Source: Dehalococcoidia bacterium (GTDB lineage Bacteria; Chloroflexota; Dehalococcoidia; SZUA-161). Taken from it: a stretch of DNA of 12,928 nt. Shown in pieces: positions 5,785 to 12,928 of this stretch. The notes beneath the pieces were generated by a model. That model was not told where the DNA came from and did not search any database. It was given only the letters and a program-made list of their open reading frames with translations. Each line of letters opens with the position of its first letter. The first letter of the stretch is position 1. Both the position numbers and the translations under genes were made by a program. The stretch lies in NCBI GenBank assembly GCA_014859215.1, contig JACUUS010000056.1, positions 1 to 12,928 on the forward strand. Reading direction: 5' to 3'.

Positions 5785-7683
5785 TCAAGCCTTACGGCGT
5801 TCCCTCACCCTGCGGTGAGTGGGAGTGCCCACAGGAGCATATTCCGGTATTTCCCGCCCTTCCGCATAAGCAAGGTACAGTAAGCTGTTAATTAGACCGA
5901 TATGAGTATACGCCTGTGGGAAATTCCCCAGGTGCTCGCCCGTTTTTGCGTCGAATTCCTCGGGGAACAGGCCCAGATGGTTAGCCTTTTCGACGACACC
6001 GTGGAAGACGTCCCAGGCTTCGTCCACACGCCCCGACAGAGCCAGTACGTCGACCAGCCAGAAGCTGCAGATCCCGAAAGCTCCCTCTCGACCAGGAAGC
6101 CCGTCATCATTAAGGTAACGGTACACCAGGCCGTTATCGGTAAGCTCCGCCATAGTCCTGTCGATAGTCCCCTGGATTCTCGGATCGTCCATTGGCAGGA
6201 ACTCCAGCAGAGGGATGCGAAGGTTGGAGGCATCCAGGTCAGTCGAGTCAAAGGACTGCACAAAGGCGCCCACCTTCTCGTTATATCCATGCTTCAACAC
6301 TTCGCCACGGATGATATTGCGTTCCCGTCTCCAGGTATAGATATCGCCCTGCAAGCCAAACTCCTGTGATAGTTCGATGGCGCGCTCCAGGGCCAGCCAC
6401 GCCATTAGTTTGGAATATGTGAAGTGTCTTGGCGGACCCTGCATCTCCCAGATACCGTGGTCGGGCCGGGTCCAGACCTCGGAAACATAGCCCGCGAGCT
6501 GGCTCAAGAAGCTCATAATGTCCTCTCCCAGAATCTCGCCCCGCCGCAGCAGTTCGTAGCTTGTATTCATAATCTCCCCGAAGGTCTCGAGTTGGAACTG
6601 CGATGCCGCACTGTTTCCAATTCGTACGGGTCTTGACTGGCGGTACCCGTCCAGATGCTTAAGCTCATGTTCCTCCAGATCTGCCTCGCCGTGGAGACCG
6701 TACATGATCTGGAGTTCCTTACCCTGCTCAAAACGAGCGGCTGATACTCTTTCCAGGAAATTCAGCAGGTCTATTGCCTCAGCTTTGTGACCCATTGAAA
6801 CTAGCGCCTGCACTGTCAGCGAGGAATCCCTCAACCAGATATAGCGGTAATCCCAGTTGCGGACCCCACCTATTGTCTCAGGCAAAGACGTAGTGGGAGC
6901 CGCAGCAACCGATCCCGTGTCTCCGTGAGCCAGCATTTTGAACACGAGCTCCGACCGTATAGCCGCAGGCAGCCACTCTCCAGCCCAGTCTTCGTTGTGG
7001 ACAGCGCCTTCACTGTGGGCCCACTCTTGCCAGATCCTTGTGTTATCACGCAGCAGTGCCATGGACCTGTCGGGGTCGCAGCCAGTGTCCTCGGTGTCCC
7101 AGCGGGTTACCAGCACCCTCCGCTCCCCTTCACACATTTCGAACCGCGCCTGAACGGTGGGGCCGTACTCGTCTTGCGTGACAGAAACATCCGCGAGCCC
7201 GCACAATGAGAGCCTGTGCTTTCCGTCCGTCGCAATCCATCCGCCGTTCTTGCGGCAAATACGACAGGGGCTGCGCGCATAATCGAAGCGGGGAGACCAT
7301 TCCATTACCACTTCGCACCGCTCGCCCTTACACTCGAGCACCCTGTGTATTTCGGCCGCGGAGGCGGAGTTACCAGATCCGAAAATGTCCCCGGAAACAG
7401 GCATGACGTCGGTGACTGTCAGTTCGCCAGCCCCTTTTTGAAACGATGTCTGGAGGACGTTCGAATCCTCGATATACGCCTGTTTCCCTGTGTCATAAGC
7501 TGCCGCAGAAACGCTAAAGCGGCCGCCTTTTCTCGCATCCAGCAGCGCCCCGAATACGCTTGCCCTGTCCATGTGCGGGTAACAGCACCAGTCGATGCTG
7601 CCGTCCCTTCCTATGAGAGCAACCGACCTCAGGTTTCCGATCGCGCCGTAATCCGCTATGGGCTTATACCCGTCATTCGCCAC
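5785..7683 (-). CDS. Glycoside hydrolase family 15 protein (glucoamylase/trehalase-like)
   Basis: With the GTG at 7683 as start the protein has 632 residues. It begins near YKPIADYGAIGNLRSVALIG, the usual N-terminus of bacterial GH15 proteins. An upstream in-frame GTG at 7758 would add 25 atypical residues; a G-rich tract six bases before 7683 is a fair ribosome binding site. The beta-rich N-domain (about 1-220) includes GSIDWCCYPHMD. The (alpha/alpha)6 domain shows NWDYRYIWLRDS (276-287), GIWEMQGPPRHFTYSK (410-425, Glu413 the likely catalytic acid) and GLFPEEFDAKTGEHLGNFPQ (571-590, a glutamate there the likely base). These motifs fit the bacterial group that includes trehalases and glucoamylases. 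No signal peptide, so it probably acts on intracellular alpha-glucosides. It lies 122 bases downstream of the LLM gene. Trehalose versus maltooligosaccharide preference cannot be decided from sequence. Confidence 0.9.
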   Translation of the reverse strand: MANDGYKPIADYGAIGNLRSVALIGRDGSIDWCCYPHMDRASVFGALLDARKGGRFSVSAAAYDTGKQAYIEDSNVLQTSFQKGAGELTVTDVMPVSGDIFGSGNSASAAEIHRVLECKGERCEVVMEWSPRFDYARSPCRICRKNGGWIATDGKHRLSLCGLADVSVTQDEYGPTVQARFEMCEGERRVLVTRWDTEDTGCDPDRSMALLRDNTRIWQEWAHSEGAVHNEDWAGEWLPAAIRSELVFKMLAHGDTGSVAAAPTTSLPETIGGVRNWDYRYIWLRDSSLTVQALVSMGHKAEAIDLLNFLERVSAARFEQGKELQIMYGLHGEADLEEHELKHLDGYRQSRPVRIGNSAASQFQLETFGEIMNTSYELLRRGEILGEDIMSFLSQLAGYVSEVWTRPDHGIWEMQGPPRHFTYSKLMAWLALERAIELSQEFGLQGDIYTWRRERNIIRGEVLKHGYNEKVGAFVQSFDSTDLDASNLRIPLLEFLPMDDPRIQGTIDRTMAELTDNGLVYRYLNDDGLPGREGAFGICSFWLVDVLALSGRVDEAWDVFHGVVEKANHLGLFPEEFDAKTGEHLGNFPQAYTHIGLINSLLYLAYAEGREIPEYAPVGTPTHRRVRERRKA

Positions 7684-7805
7684 GTGATGCCCCCCCGCAT
7701 AATCCAGCCGTTGAGAAAGGGTGCAGTTAAGATACCTTTGCCGGACGAAAAGAAACACTTCCCATCCGGCTCCCGATCACCACTGCAGGATGATTCTCGT
7801 CTACC

Positions 7806-8783
7806 TCAGGCCTGCCCGGCTCCAGCATGAGCGAGGGCCGGGAGAACGCGCTCACCGAAGTCCCGGATAAACCTTTCCTGGTTCAGGTTTACATTGTGCA
7901 GATAGATATGGTCGAAACCCATCCTCACGTCCTCGAGCAGCCAGGAGACATGCTTGTCGGTATCTGAAGATATCCTGACATGATCATGCAATTCTGGAGG
8001 TGAAACGAAGTCCGCGGCGGCATCAAGCTGACCCGGGAATCTCATTTCGCTGAGGATTTTGCTCGGGAAAATACCTGTCCGCCACTGCTCCCACGCCCCC
8101 TGCAGCGCTTCTTCGTCGGTATCCGCGTATGACAGCTTCGCCTGCAAATACAGCGGCTTGTCAGCCCCGCCCCCGCGCTTGAACGCCACTATAACCTGGC
8201 TCAGTTTCTCCCGCGGCCCACTTGTTGTAATAAGCCCGTCCGCCCACTGGCCGGCCCACTCAGCGGTCTCCGGTGTCAGAGCGGCTGCGATCAGCAGGGG
8301 CGGCTCGTCCGGTATGCTGTACAGCCGGGCTTCCTCAGCAATAACCTGGCCGTAGTGCGTCACGGCCTTGCCGTCCCACAGCGCACGAATTATGTCGGAG
8401 CTTTCTTTCAATCGTTCGTTCCGTTCTGTCTTGATCGGCCAGTATTCCGCCGTGAAGCTCTCGTTTATGTACTGACCGCTGCCAAGAGCCAGCCAGAAAC
8501 GTCCCGGGAACATAAGAGCGAGTGTAGCCGATGCCTGGGCGATTATGGCGGGATGGTACCTGTACCCAGGGGCGGTCACCGTGCCAAAGGGGATAGAAGT
8601 TGCCTGTAGCGCAGATCCCAGCCATGCCCACGCGAAGCCGCTCTGCCCCTGCCGTTCGCTGAACGGCGAGAAATGGTCCGAGCACATCGCTGATGCGAAT
8701 CCGGCATCTTCCGCCATGCATACCAGCTCAAGTAGTGATCCCGGATCGAACTGCTCGTGTGAAGCATGGTAGCCGATGACCAT
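7806..8783 (-). CDS. LLM-class flavin-dependent oxidoreductase (TIGR03885-like)
   Basis: A 325-residue luciferase-like TIM-barrel enzyme. The start is placed at 8783 because AGGAG lies eight bases upstream and the protein then opens MVIGYHASHEQF, as in the family; the frame extends to a GTG at 8867, but those 28 residues look non-coding. Family landmarks are MCSDHFSPFSERQGQSGFAW (33-52), YRYHPAIIAQASATLA (74-89), PGRFWLALGSG (93-103), AALTPETAEWAGQWADGLIT (about 157-176) and the C-terminal GFDHIYLHNV. From memory these match the TIGR03885 group, described as probable FMN- rather than F420-dependent. The substrate is unknown. It precedes the GH15 gene on the same strand with a 122-base gap, so cotranscription is possible. 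Confidence 0.88.
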   Translation of the reverse strand: MVIGYHASHEQFDPGSLLELVCMAEDAGFASAMCSDHFSPFSERQGQSGFAWAWLGSALQATSIPFGTVTAPGYRYHPAIIAQASATLALMFPGRFWLALGSGQYINESFTAEYWPIKTERNERLKESSDIIRALWDGKAVTHYGQVIAEEARLYSIPDEPPLLIAAALTPETAEWAGQWADGLITTSGPREKLSQVIVAFKRGGGADKPLYLQAKLSYADTDEEALQGAWEQWRTGIFPSKILSEMRFPGQLDAAADFVSPPELHDHVRISSDTDKHVSWLLEDVRMGFDHIYLHNVNLNQERFIRDFGERVLPALAHAGAGQA

Positions 8784-8869
8784 ACTGCTTGCTCCTGTTG
8801 AAGCCCGCGGAGGCGGTCGGACCATACGCAGGTGCCTTAACACCGGGGCGGAAACCCCCGCTTCCACTA

Positions 8870-8880
8870 TGTTATGTTAA
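8870..8880 (-). promoter_or_regulatory. TTAACATAACA element upstream of the LLM gene
   Basis: On the minus strand TTAACATAACA lies about 90 bases before the LLM start codon. The same 11-mer occurs at 11803-11813, where it carries the -10 box of a good promoter. Here TAACAT (8879-8874) could again be a -10 box, but the bases 17-18 upstream (TACTGA) are a weak -35. It may be a promoter that depends on an activator. Confidence 0.3.
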
Positions 8881-8896
8881 GCCCTGCCGGAAGGGC
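8881..8896 (-). terminator. Hairpin after the FAD oxidoreductase gene, possible weak terminator
   Basis: On the minus strand GCCCT (8896-8892) and AGGGC (8885-8881) pair around TCCGGC, 88 bases past the stop codon at 8985. Only TT follows directly, so intrinsic termination would be weak. It adjoins the TTAACATAACA element. It may separate the FAD oxidoreductase transcript from the LLM/GH15 transcript. Confidence 0.3.
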
Positions 8897-8984
8897 ATCA
8901 GTAGACCTACCTAATTTCTTGAAGCCTGTTCCGTATTTGTCAGAGGTCCGTTTGAGCCGTGGTGCAGCGGGGGCAAGAGCTTGA

Positions 8985-10430
8985 TTACGCCGGTTTCTGG
9001 CGAGTTCCATGCGAGTTCAGTCGCCCGAGATTGGCTCCCTGGCGGAGGAGCTCCGTTTGTACTTCACCTGCGTTCACGGCTCCCGGTTTGATCCGCTCCC
9101 GCGCCGCGAGTGCAGCGCAAACACCGGCGCCCTGCCCGGTAGCAATCGAAATCGGCATCACCCTGTACGAGGCATGGGCCTCGTAGCTGCCCGAAATACA
9201 GCGGCCAGCAACCAGAAGGTTATCCACGCCCTTCGGCAGCAGGCAGCGCAGCGGAATATCATAGGCCTCATCAGGCGGGAGCCGCTTCATAGTGGTGCCC
9301 TTTCCCTTTGGATGGTGGATGTCTATGGGATAGGGGCCGCGGGCTATGACATCCTCGAATTTCCGCGCCTGGAGTACATCCTCTTCCGTCAGCTTATACT
9401 CTCCTGTAATACGCCGGCTTTCTCGAACGCCGGTGCTGAACCCGCTTTGTACAACGTAAGACCTGGCGAAACCGGGGACGTATCGCTGCAGGAACCTGGC
9501 CACCTCCCGGAGCTGACGCCGGCCTTCGTATTCGGCGTACGTAAGGTCCCACACATCGGTCCCCAGGACCTTCGTGACACGAGTGCTATTGACTGCAACT
9601 TGACTCTGATGAATGGTCCCGAACAGCAAGATATCCTCACGCGGCAGGTTCAGCTCTCCGTCCACTGTGGCTTGGCGTATCAGGTCCCACAACCCGTGGA
9701 CGCCGTACCACTCCTCCGGGTGTTCCTCGACGTACTCCTCGAACTTTTCCCGTTCGAATTCAGCCATCAGGAACATGAGGGTCATTGGCTCCACCAGCCC
9801 GTCGTCCTCCCTCCCCACCTCATACCTTGCACCGGCCCTGGCTGCGATATCGCCGTCCCCGGTACAGTCGATCATAACCTGCGCCTTGATAATTCCCGGG
9901 CCTGATTTTGTCTCGAAGAGCACGCCTCTATCCCGGTCGCCATTCAGCACATCCGTCGCAAAGGCATGGAAGAGAAATTTGACCCCGGCTTCGTCCAGCA
10001 GCTTGAGAGTAACCAGTTTGAAAATCTCGGGGTCAAAGGGTACAACATACCCGTTATTCGCAGCAGGAGCTATTGCCCCGCCCTCCTGCACAAGCCGGTG
10101 GACCAGTCTTTGCAGGACTCCTCCTATGGCAGGCTCCCCGGGTCCGTGGTCCGTAGGGCAGAGTGTGGCAGCGCCGGCTCTCTGCGGAGCGGGCCGCTGT
10201 GTATGATAGGATGTAAAAGGCATCACAAGGGCGGCAGTCGCGTTGCCGCCCAGATAGCCGTGCCGTTCAACGAGTATCACGTCCGCCCCAGCCTCGGCCG
10301 CGCCGATAGCGGCTCCGAGGCCCGCCGGTCCCCCACCGACGACAAGTACTTCAGCCTCTCCCAGAACCGGGATATGGCGGGCAGGGACTTCTATCGTCCT
10401 CGCGCCTTGCGGGCGCTTTAGAACAGGCAT
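8985..10430 (-). CDS. FAD-dependent oxidoreductase (FAD_oxidored, PF12831-like)
   Basis: A 481-residue flavoprotein. The FAD-binding motif is VLVVGGGPAGLGAAIGAAEAG (28-48), the strand-2 acid is in VILVERHGYLGG (51-62), and the second dinucleotide motif IDCTGDGDIAARAG spans 187-200. The C-terminal FAD-contacting segment runs from NLLVAGRCISG (404-414) through SYRVMPISIATGQGAG (421-436). This order is characteristic of the PF12831 group, whose members are mostly of unknown substrate. No signal peptide or membrane segment. The start ATG at 10430 shares its A with the TGA stop of the pyruvyl transferase gene (TGATG), and no strong ribosome binding site precedes it, so translation is probably coupled. 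The pairing suggests that both enzymes serve one pathway, perhaps glycan modification, but that is inference. Confidence 0.88.
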   Translation of the reverse strand: MPVLKRPQGARTIEVPARHIPVLGEAEVLVVGGGPAGLGAAIGAAEAGADVILVERHGYLGGNATAALVMPFTSYHTQRPAPQRAGAATLCPTDHGPGEPAIGGVLQRLVHRLVQEGGAIAPAANNGYVVPFDPEIFKLVTLKLLDEAGVKFLFHAFATDVLNGDRDRGVLFETKSGPGIIKAQVMIDCTGDGDIAARAGARYEVGREDDGLVEPMTLMFLMAEFEREKFEEYVEEHPEEWYGVHGLWDLIRQATVDGELNLPREDILLFGTIHQSQVAVNSTRVTKVLGTDVWDLTYAEYEGRRQLREVARFLQRYVPGFARSYVVQSGFSTGVRESRRITGEYKLTEEDVLQARKFEDVIARGPYPIDIHHPKGKGTTMKRLPPDEAYDIPLRCLLPKGVDNLLVAGRCISGSYEAHASYRVMPISIATGQGAGVCAALAARERIKPGAVNAGEVQTELLRQGANLGRLNSHGTRQKPA

Positions 10431-11596
10431 CAGGATCCAGCCGCACCAAGCCTTTCAGGTTCAATCGACCGGTTTGCAGCAGTCAGAAGCCTGACGGCTA
10501 TCCTGTTCGTTTCACCTGCGCGCTCTTTCAGAACGGGTAGATTCTCCTGTATTCTCTGTTTGATCCAGGTGCGCTCGTCCCACGATCGGTCGATATGGGC
10601 GATCAACCTGCCGGAGTTGACGAGACTGATCGGCGGCATTTCCATGCCGAAATCATCCAGCAGCCCGCTCACCTTGTCCGCGTAAGGAAGAGCCACGAAT
10701 GGGACCTCCCGCATCGCTGCAAACATGAGAAAGTGTAGGCGCATGCCTACCGCAAAATCAAAACACCCCATTAATGCGAGGACCTGGCCGGGGGTGTATT
10801 CTCCCCTGAGCACCCACGCCCGCTGAGGAAAAAGCATCTGCGAAATGACGGCATGCGAATGCTGCATGTCCATCATTCTGCGCTCCATGGGTACGAAAAC
10901 AACATCTGCGTCATACCGGTCAATGATAAAATCAGCGGCATTCGCGAAAAGACCATGATACGTCAAATCATCCAGACCCGGCGCCGCCACACCCGGTTCG
11001 CGCACGGACATCGCGACCAATCGGTGTCCCTGGTCCATCTGCTCTCGCTTCAGGGTATCCTCGGGAATCGGCTCCGGTTCGAGCAAGAAAGCAGGATCGG
11101 CAGTCACGACTACGTCCCGCTGCAAGCCGATATCCTCAAGCTCCCTCCTGGCCTTACGCTCGCGTACCGTTACTGCCGCCGCCGACCACAAAGCATCCCG
11201 GACCAGCCGCTGTATCGCAGGATCGCGCAGTGGACCGACGCCGACAGCATAGACCATTATCGGCACGCCCGACTGCCTCGCGAGCTCAACCTCCCTGAGG
11301 TATATACGGGCTTCCGCGTCATACAGGATGCCGCCGCCGCCGAGTAAATACAGGTCGAGTTTTTCGATTTCGGGGAGCACCTCGGTGCGGGCCCACTCCC
11401 GCACCGGCACCACATTTTCAACCGCGTGCCTCCGGCGGGTGTCCTCGGCGTCCCGGGAGAAGACGGTTATCTCTACCGGGAGCGATTTTCTGAGCTCGGT
11501 AACAATGGCCTGCAGAATGGCTTCATCCCCGAGGTTCAGGCCGCCATAAGACCCTGAGATGCCTACCCGAGCTTTGCCGCGTTTCTGTTCTATCAT
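10430..11596 (-). CDS. csaB: Polysaccharide pyruvyl transferase family protein (CsaB-like)
   Basis: With the ATG at 11596 the protein has 388 residues and opens MIEQKRGKARVGISGSYGG, as in the family; AGGTG lies just upstream. The frame could start at 11689, but the extra 31 residues are atypical. Landmarks are NLGDEAIL (21-28), LYLLGGGGILYDAEARIY (82-99), YAVGVGPL (116-123), VTVRERKARRELEDIG (142-157), VRDALWSAAA (132-141), GMRLHFLMFAAMREVPFVALPY (284-305) and DKV (307-309). His288 and Lys308 lie where phosphoenolpyruvate-binding residues are proposed in characterised CsaB enzymes. CsaB adds a pyruvate ketal to secondary cell-wall glycans, which then bind SLH-domain surface proteins. No SLH protein is visible here, so the acceptor glycan is unknown and the symbol rests on family similarity. 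It is the first gene of a coupled pair with the FAD oxidoreductase. Confidence 0.8.
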   Translation of the reverse strand: MIEQKRGKARVGISGSYGGLNLGDEAILQAIVTELRKSLPVEITVFSRDAEDTRRRHAVENVVPVREWARTEVLPEIEKLDLYLLGGGGILYDAEARIYLREVELARQSGVPIMVYAVGVGPLRDPAIQRLVRDALWSAAAVTVRERKARRELEDIGLQRDVVVTADPAFLLEPEPIPEDTLKREQMDQGHRLVAMSVREPGVAAPGLDDLTYHGLFANAADFIIDRYDADVVFVPMERRMMDMQHSHAVISQMLFPQRAWVLRGEYTPGQVLALMGCFDFAVGMRLHFLMFAAMREVPFVALPYADKVSGLLDDFGMEMPPISLVNSGRLIAHIDRSWDERTWIKQRIQENLPVLKERAGETNRIAVRLLTAANRSIEPERLGAAGS

Positions 11597-11806
11597 GTCG
11601 CACCTGTGCAGCGAAATCACTATTCCGCTGAGCGCAAGAAACCCTCTCCTCGGTAAAGGAAAGGATGGATCAGGAGGGGCGGGGAACATTCCGGCTGCTT
11701 GCCCCGCAAGACAAACGCATTAGAAAGGTCACCTTATCTCCACGCTACACGCGGCCGCGATTCAGGGGAATGGTCTATCTCCGCCTATGCCCGACCCTTC
11801 TTTGTT

Positions 11807-11836
11807 ATGTTAACCTAAGAGCCGGATATGGGTCAA
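11807..11836 (-). promoter_or_regulatory. Sigma70-type promoter for the pyruvyl transferase / FAD oxidoreductase pair
   Basis: On the minus strand TTGACC (11836-11831) is followed after 18 bases by TAACAT (11812-11807). The -35 box has five of six consensus bases and the spacing is acceptable. The -10 box lies in the 11-mer TTAACATAACA that recurs upstream of the LLM gene. Transcription would start near 11800. Confidence 0.55.
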
Positions 11837-11839
11837 GCT

Positions 11840-11853
11840 ACCGCTGGAGCGGT
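11840..11853. promoter_or_regulatory. Inverted repeat next to the -35 box, candidate operator
   Basis: ACCGCT (11840-11845) and AGCGGT (11848-11853) are perfect 6-base arms around GG. It lies three bases upstream of the TTGACC -35 box on the minus strand, a position suited to an activator or repressor. As RNA it would be a hairpin with a loop too tight to be stable, and no T-tract follows, so a protein-binding site is likelier than a terminator. Confidence 0.35.
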
Positions 11854-11984
11854 CAGACTATGCCAACGGCCATGAGTTGGCACAGTACAGAGAAGCAACG
11901 ATCCTTAGGCCTTCCTTCTTCCCCATTGCGATCGGACATCACGGCGATGACGCGCATACCGGATTCAACGCGATATCAGGCTGG

Positions 11985-12928
11985 TTAATGGACCGGGACT
12001 GTCCTTTTCAAGTCCTTCATAGCCCCGTCAATAATCTCCAGCGCCTCCTCCCGATAGGCGTCCATCACGTAAGGGATGCCGGTCACCCTGGCGCATTCTT
12101 CGGTCAGCGACATAAGATCGCTGCGGCTGATTGCAGGAACGCTAAAACACCTGGCACCCGCCATCAACTGCTGAAGTCCTACTCTCAACTTCTCGCAATA
12201 GCTGTATATTCCCAGCGCACCCAGCGGTATATTCTTCATTTCATCCCCACCGACCAGGTCCTTGACCTCTTCATAGCAGACGAATATCTCCTCGGGAGTG
12301 GAGCCGAACTGAGCGACCGTATTGGGCAGCTTAGCCTCAGCCAGCCAATGCGCGATATTCTTGCCTACCATGCCGGGAATCATCAGCGCCCTGCCCATAC
12401 ACACCGCTTTGATGAAGGGCGCTCCCAGGGCCAGCGCCTTGAAAACTCCATCCTCACTGCTAAACCCGCCGCCAAAAGCCAAATCAGGTGCTCGTTCGCC
12501 CTTTCTCGACAGCCTTTGAGCAAGCTCATGGGCCGCCGAGTGCAGGTATATGGTAGGTATGCCCCATTCCTCCATCATGCGCCACGGGCTCATCCCCGTG
12601 CCGCCGCCGGCGCCGTCTATGGTCAAGAGGTCAATTCCGGCTTGTGAGCCCCACTTGATCGCCATTGCGAGTTCGCGCAGGCTGTAAGCCCCCGTTTTCA
12701 GAGTGATGCGTTTAAAGCCCAGTCTGCGAAGCCGATCGACCTCCGTATAGAAGCCTTCCTCGTCGATAAAACCAAGGCGGCTGTGACGCTCGAATTCCTT
12801 CAACGAACCATCTCTGAAGCTTATCTGGCTTAGACGATCTGATGGATCAGGGGTGACGATATAACCTCGCCGCTGGAGCTCAAGAGCGCTCTCCAGACTG
12901 CCGACTTTTATCTCCCCGCCAATGCATA
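11985..12928 (-). CDS. FMN-binding glutamate-synthase-like protein, C-terminal part (gene runs off the right edge)
   Basis: The frame is open from the window edge to the stop at 11985, 313 visible residues beginning CIGGEIKVGSLESALELQ. A TTG at 12803 could be called as start, but the coding frame clearly continues upstream of it. The visible part resembles the FMN/synthase domain of glutamate synthase: KTGAYSLRELAMAIKWGSQ, LLTIDGAGGGTGMSPWR (equivalent to the GHDGGTGASP motif of GltB), YLHSAAHELAQRL, then DLAFGGGFSSEDGVFKALAL with APFIKAVCMGRAL. After this, canonical enzymes have the CxxxxxCxxxxC ligands of a [3Fe-4S] cluster; here the equivalent stretch is IPGMVGKNIAHWLAEAKLPN with no cysteine. 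It therefore belongs to a divergent branch whose reaction may not be glutamate synthesis. Confidence 0.82.
   Translation of the reverse strand, partial: CIGGEIKVGSLESALELQRRGYIVTPDPSDRLSQISFRDGSLKEFERHSRLGFIDEEGFYTEVDRLRRLGFKRITLKTGAYSLRELAMAIKWGSQAGIDLLTIDGAGGGTGMSPWRMMEEWGIPTIYLHSAAHELAQRLSRKGERAPDLAFGGGFSSEDGVFKALALGAPFIKAVCMGRALMIPGMVGKNIAHWLAEAKLPNTVAQFGSTPEEIFVCYEEVKDLVGGDEMKNIPLGALGIYSYCEKLRVGLQQLMAGARCFSVPAISRSDLMSLTEECARVTGIPYVMDAYREEALEIIDGAMKDLKRTVPVH

Larger units (their letters stand above)
11597..11984. other. Intergenic region upstream of the pyruvyl transferase gene
   Basis: This 388-base stretch holds the leftward promoter (11807-11836), the adjoining inverted repeat (11840-11853) and a leader of about 200 bases before the ATG at 11596. 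I see no clear terminator for the glutamate-synthase-like gene ending at 11985. A 34-codon minus-strand frame (11853-11957) starts with ATG but has no good ribosome binding site. Open frames on the plus strand look non-coding. Confidence 0.5.

Noticed and set aside
7684..7758. 25-residue N-terminal extension of the GH15 protein from a GTG
   Set aside because: The family N-terminus begins shortly after the GTG at 7683, and the extension shows no signal peptide or family similarity. The choice between the starts is not certain.
8784..8867. 28-residue N-terminal extension of the LLM oxidoreductase from a GTG
   Set aside because: Composition is Arg/Pro/Ala-rich and unlike the family; the ATG at 8783 has a good ribosome binding site and the family N-terminus.
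9009..9905. Long plus-strand open frame of 298 codons
   Set aside because: It is antisense to the FAD oxidoreductase gene, and its translation shows no domain motifs.
11597..11689. N-terminal extension of the pyruvyl transferase frame with a Tat-like RRGFLALSG motif
   Set aside because: Family members begin at about residue 32 of this frame, the ATG at 11689 lacks a ribosome binding site, and these enzymes are cytoplasmic. The twin-arginine look is probably chance.
11853..11957. 34-codon minus-strand frame starting MRVIAVMSDRNGEEG
   Set aside because: No ribosome binding site and no recognisable family. It overlaps the inverted repeat at 11840-11853 by one base. It could be a gene remnant, but the evidence is too thin.
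11877..12647. Long plus-strand open frame of 256 codons
   Set aside because: It is mostly antisense to the glutamate-synthase-like gene, whose translation is clearly conserved; the plus-strand product is His/Gln-rich with no family features.

Overview
This is a bacterial chromosomal window with balanced to moderately high GC by eye. It is packed with minus-strand genes, and only one convincing gene lies on the plus strand (4190-5719). Good Shine-Dalgarno sites, several TTG/GTG starts, a CsaB-type pyruvyl transferase, an ABC-3 metal importer with a lipoprotein receptor and an unusual FMN glutamate-synthase-like enzyme suit a Gram-positive-type or Chloroflexota-like bacterium. No rRNA or other marker gene is present, so this placement is weak. 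I see no tRNA, CRISPR array, insertion sequence or phage gene.

Layout. At 69-627 (minus) there is a decayed gene: good ribosome binding site and start, then two frameshifts and one in-frame stop. At 795-3880 (minus) lies a tight four-gene operon, read as metal-binding lipoprotein, ATPase, permease, SAM-dependent methyltransferase. It is preceded at 3980-4008 by a sigma70-like promoter whose -35 box lies inside a perfect 14-bp palindrome, the expected arrangement for a repressible metal-uptake operon. A 309-bp divergent intergenic region separates it from 4190-5719 (plus), a DAO-type flavoprotein fused to a C-terminal Rieske domain. This converges on 5785-7683 (minus, GH15 glucoamylase/trehalase-like hydrolase), which follows 7806-8783 (minus, TIGR03885-like LLM flavin oxidoreductase). 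Next come 10430-11596 (minus, polysaccharide pyruvyl transferase) and 8985-10430 (minus, FAD oxidoreductase), joined by a TGATG stop/start overlap and served by a promoter at 11807-11836. At the right edge, 11985-12928 (minus) is the C-terminal part of an FMN-binding glutamate-synthase-like protein that runs off the window.

How the genes may work together. The importer with its co-translated methyltransferase is the most coherent unit. Its receptor carries a Cys-Pro-Gly-His motif where ZnuA/TroA-like proteins normally have their first metal histidine, and lacks two other usual ligands, so its cargo may not be ordinary zinc or manganese. The Rieske-flavoprotein, GH15 and LLM genes look like an accessory redox/carbohydrate group. 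The pyruvyl transferase and FAD enzyme are translationally coupled, with no known joint pathway. Most functional links beyond family assignment are inference.
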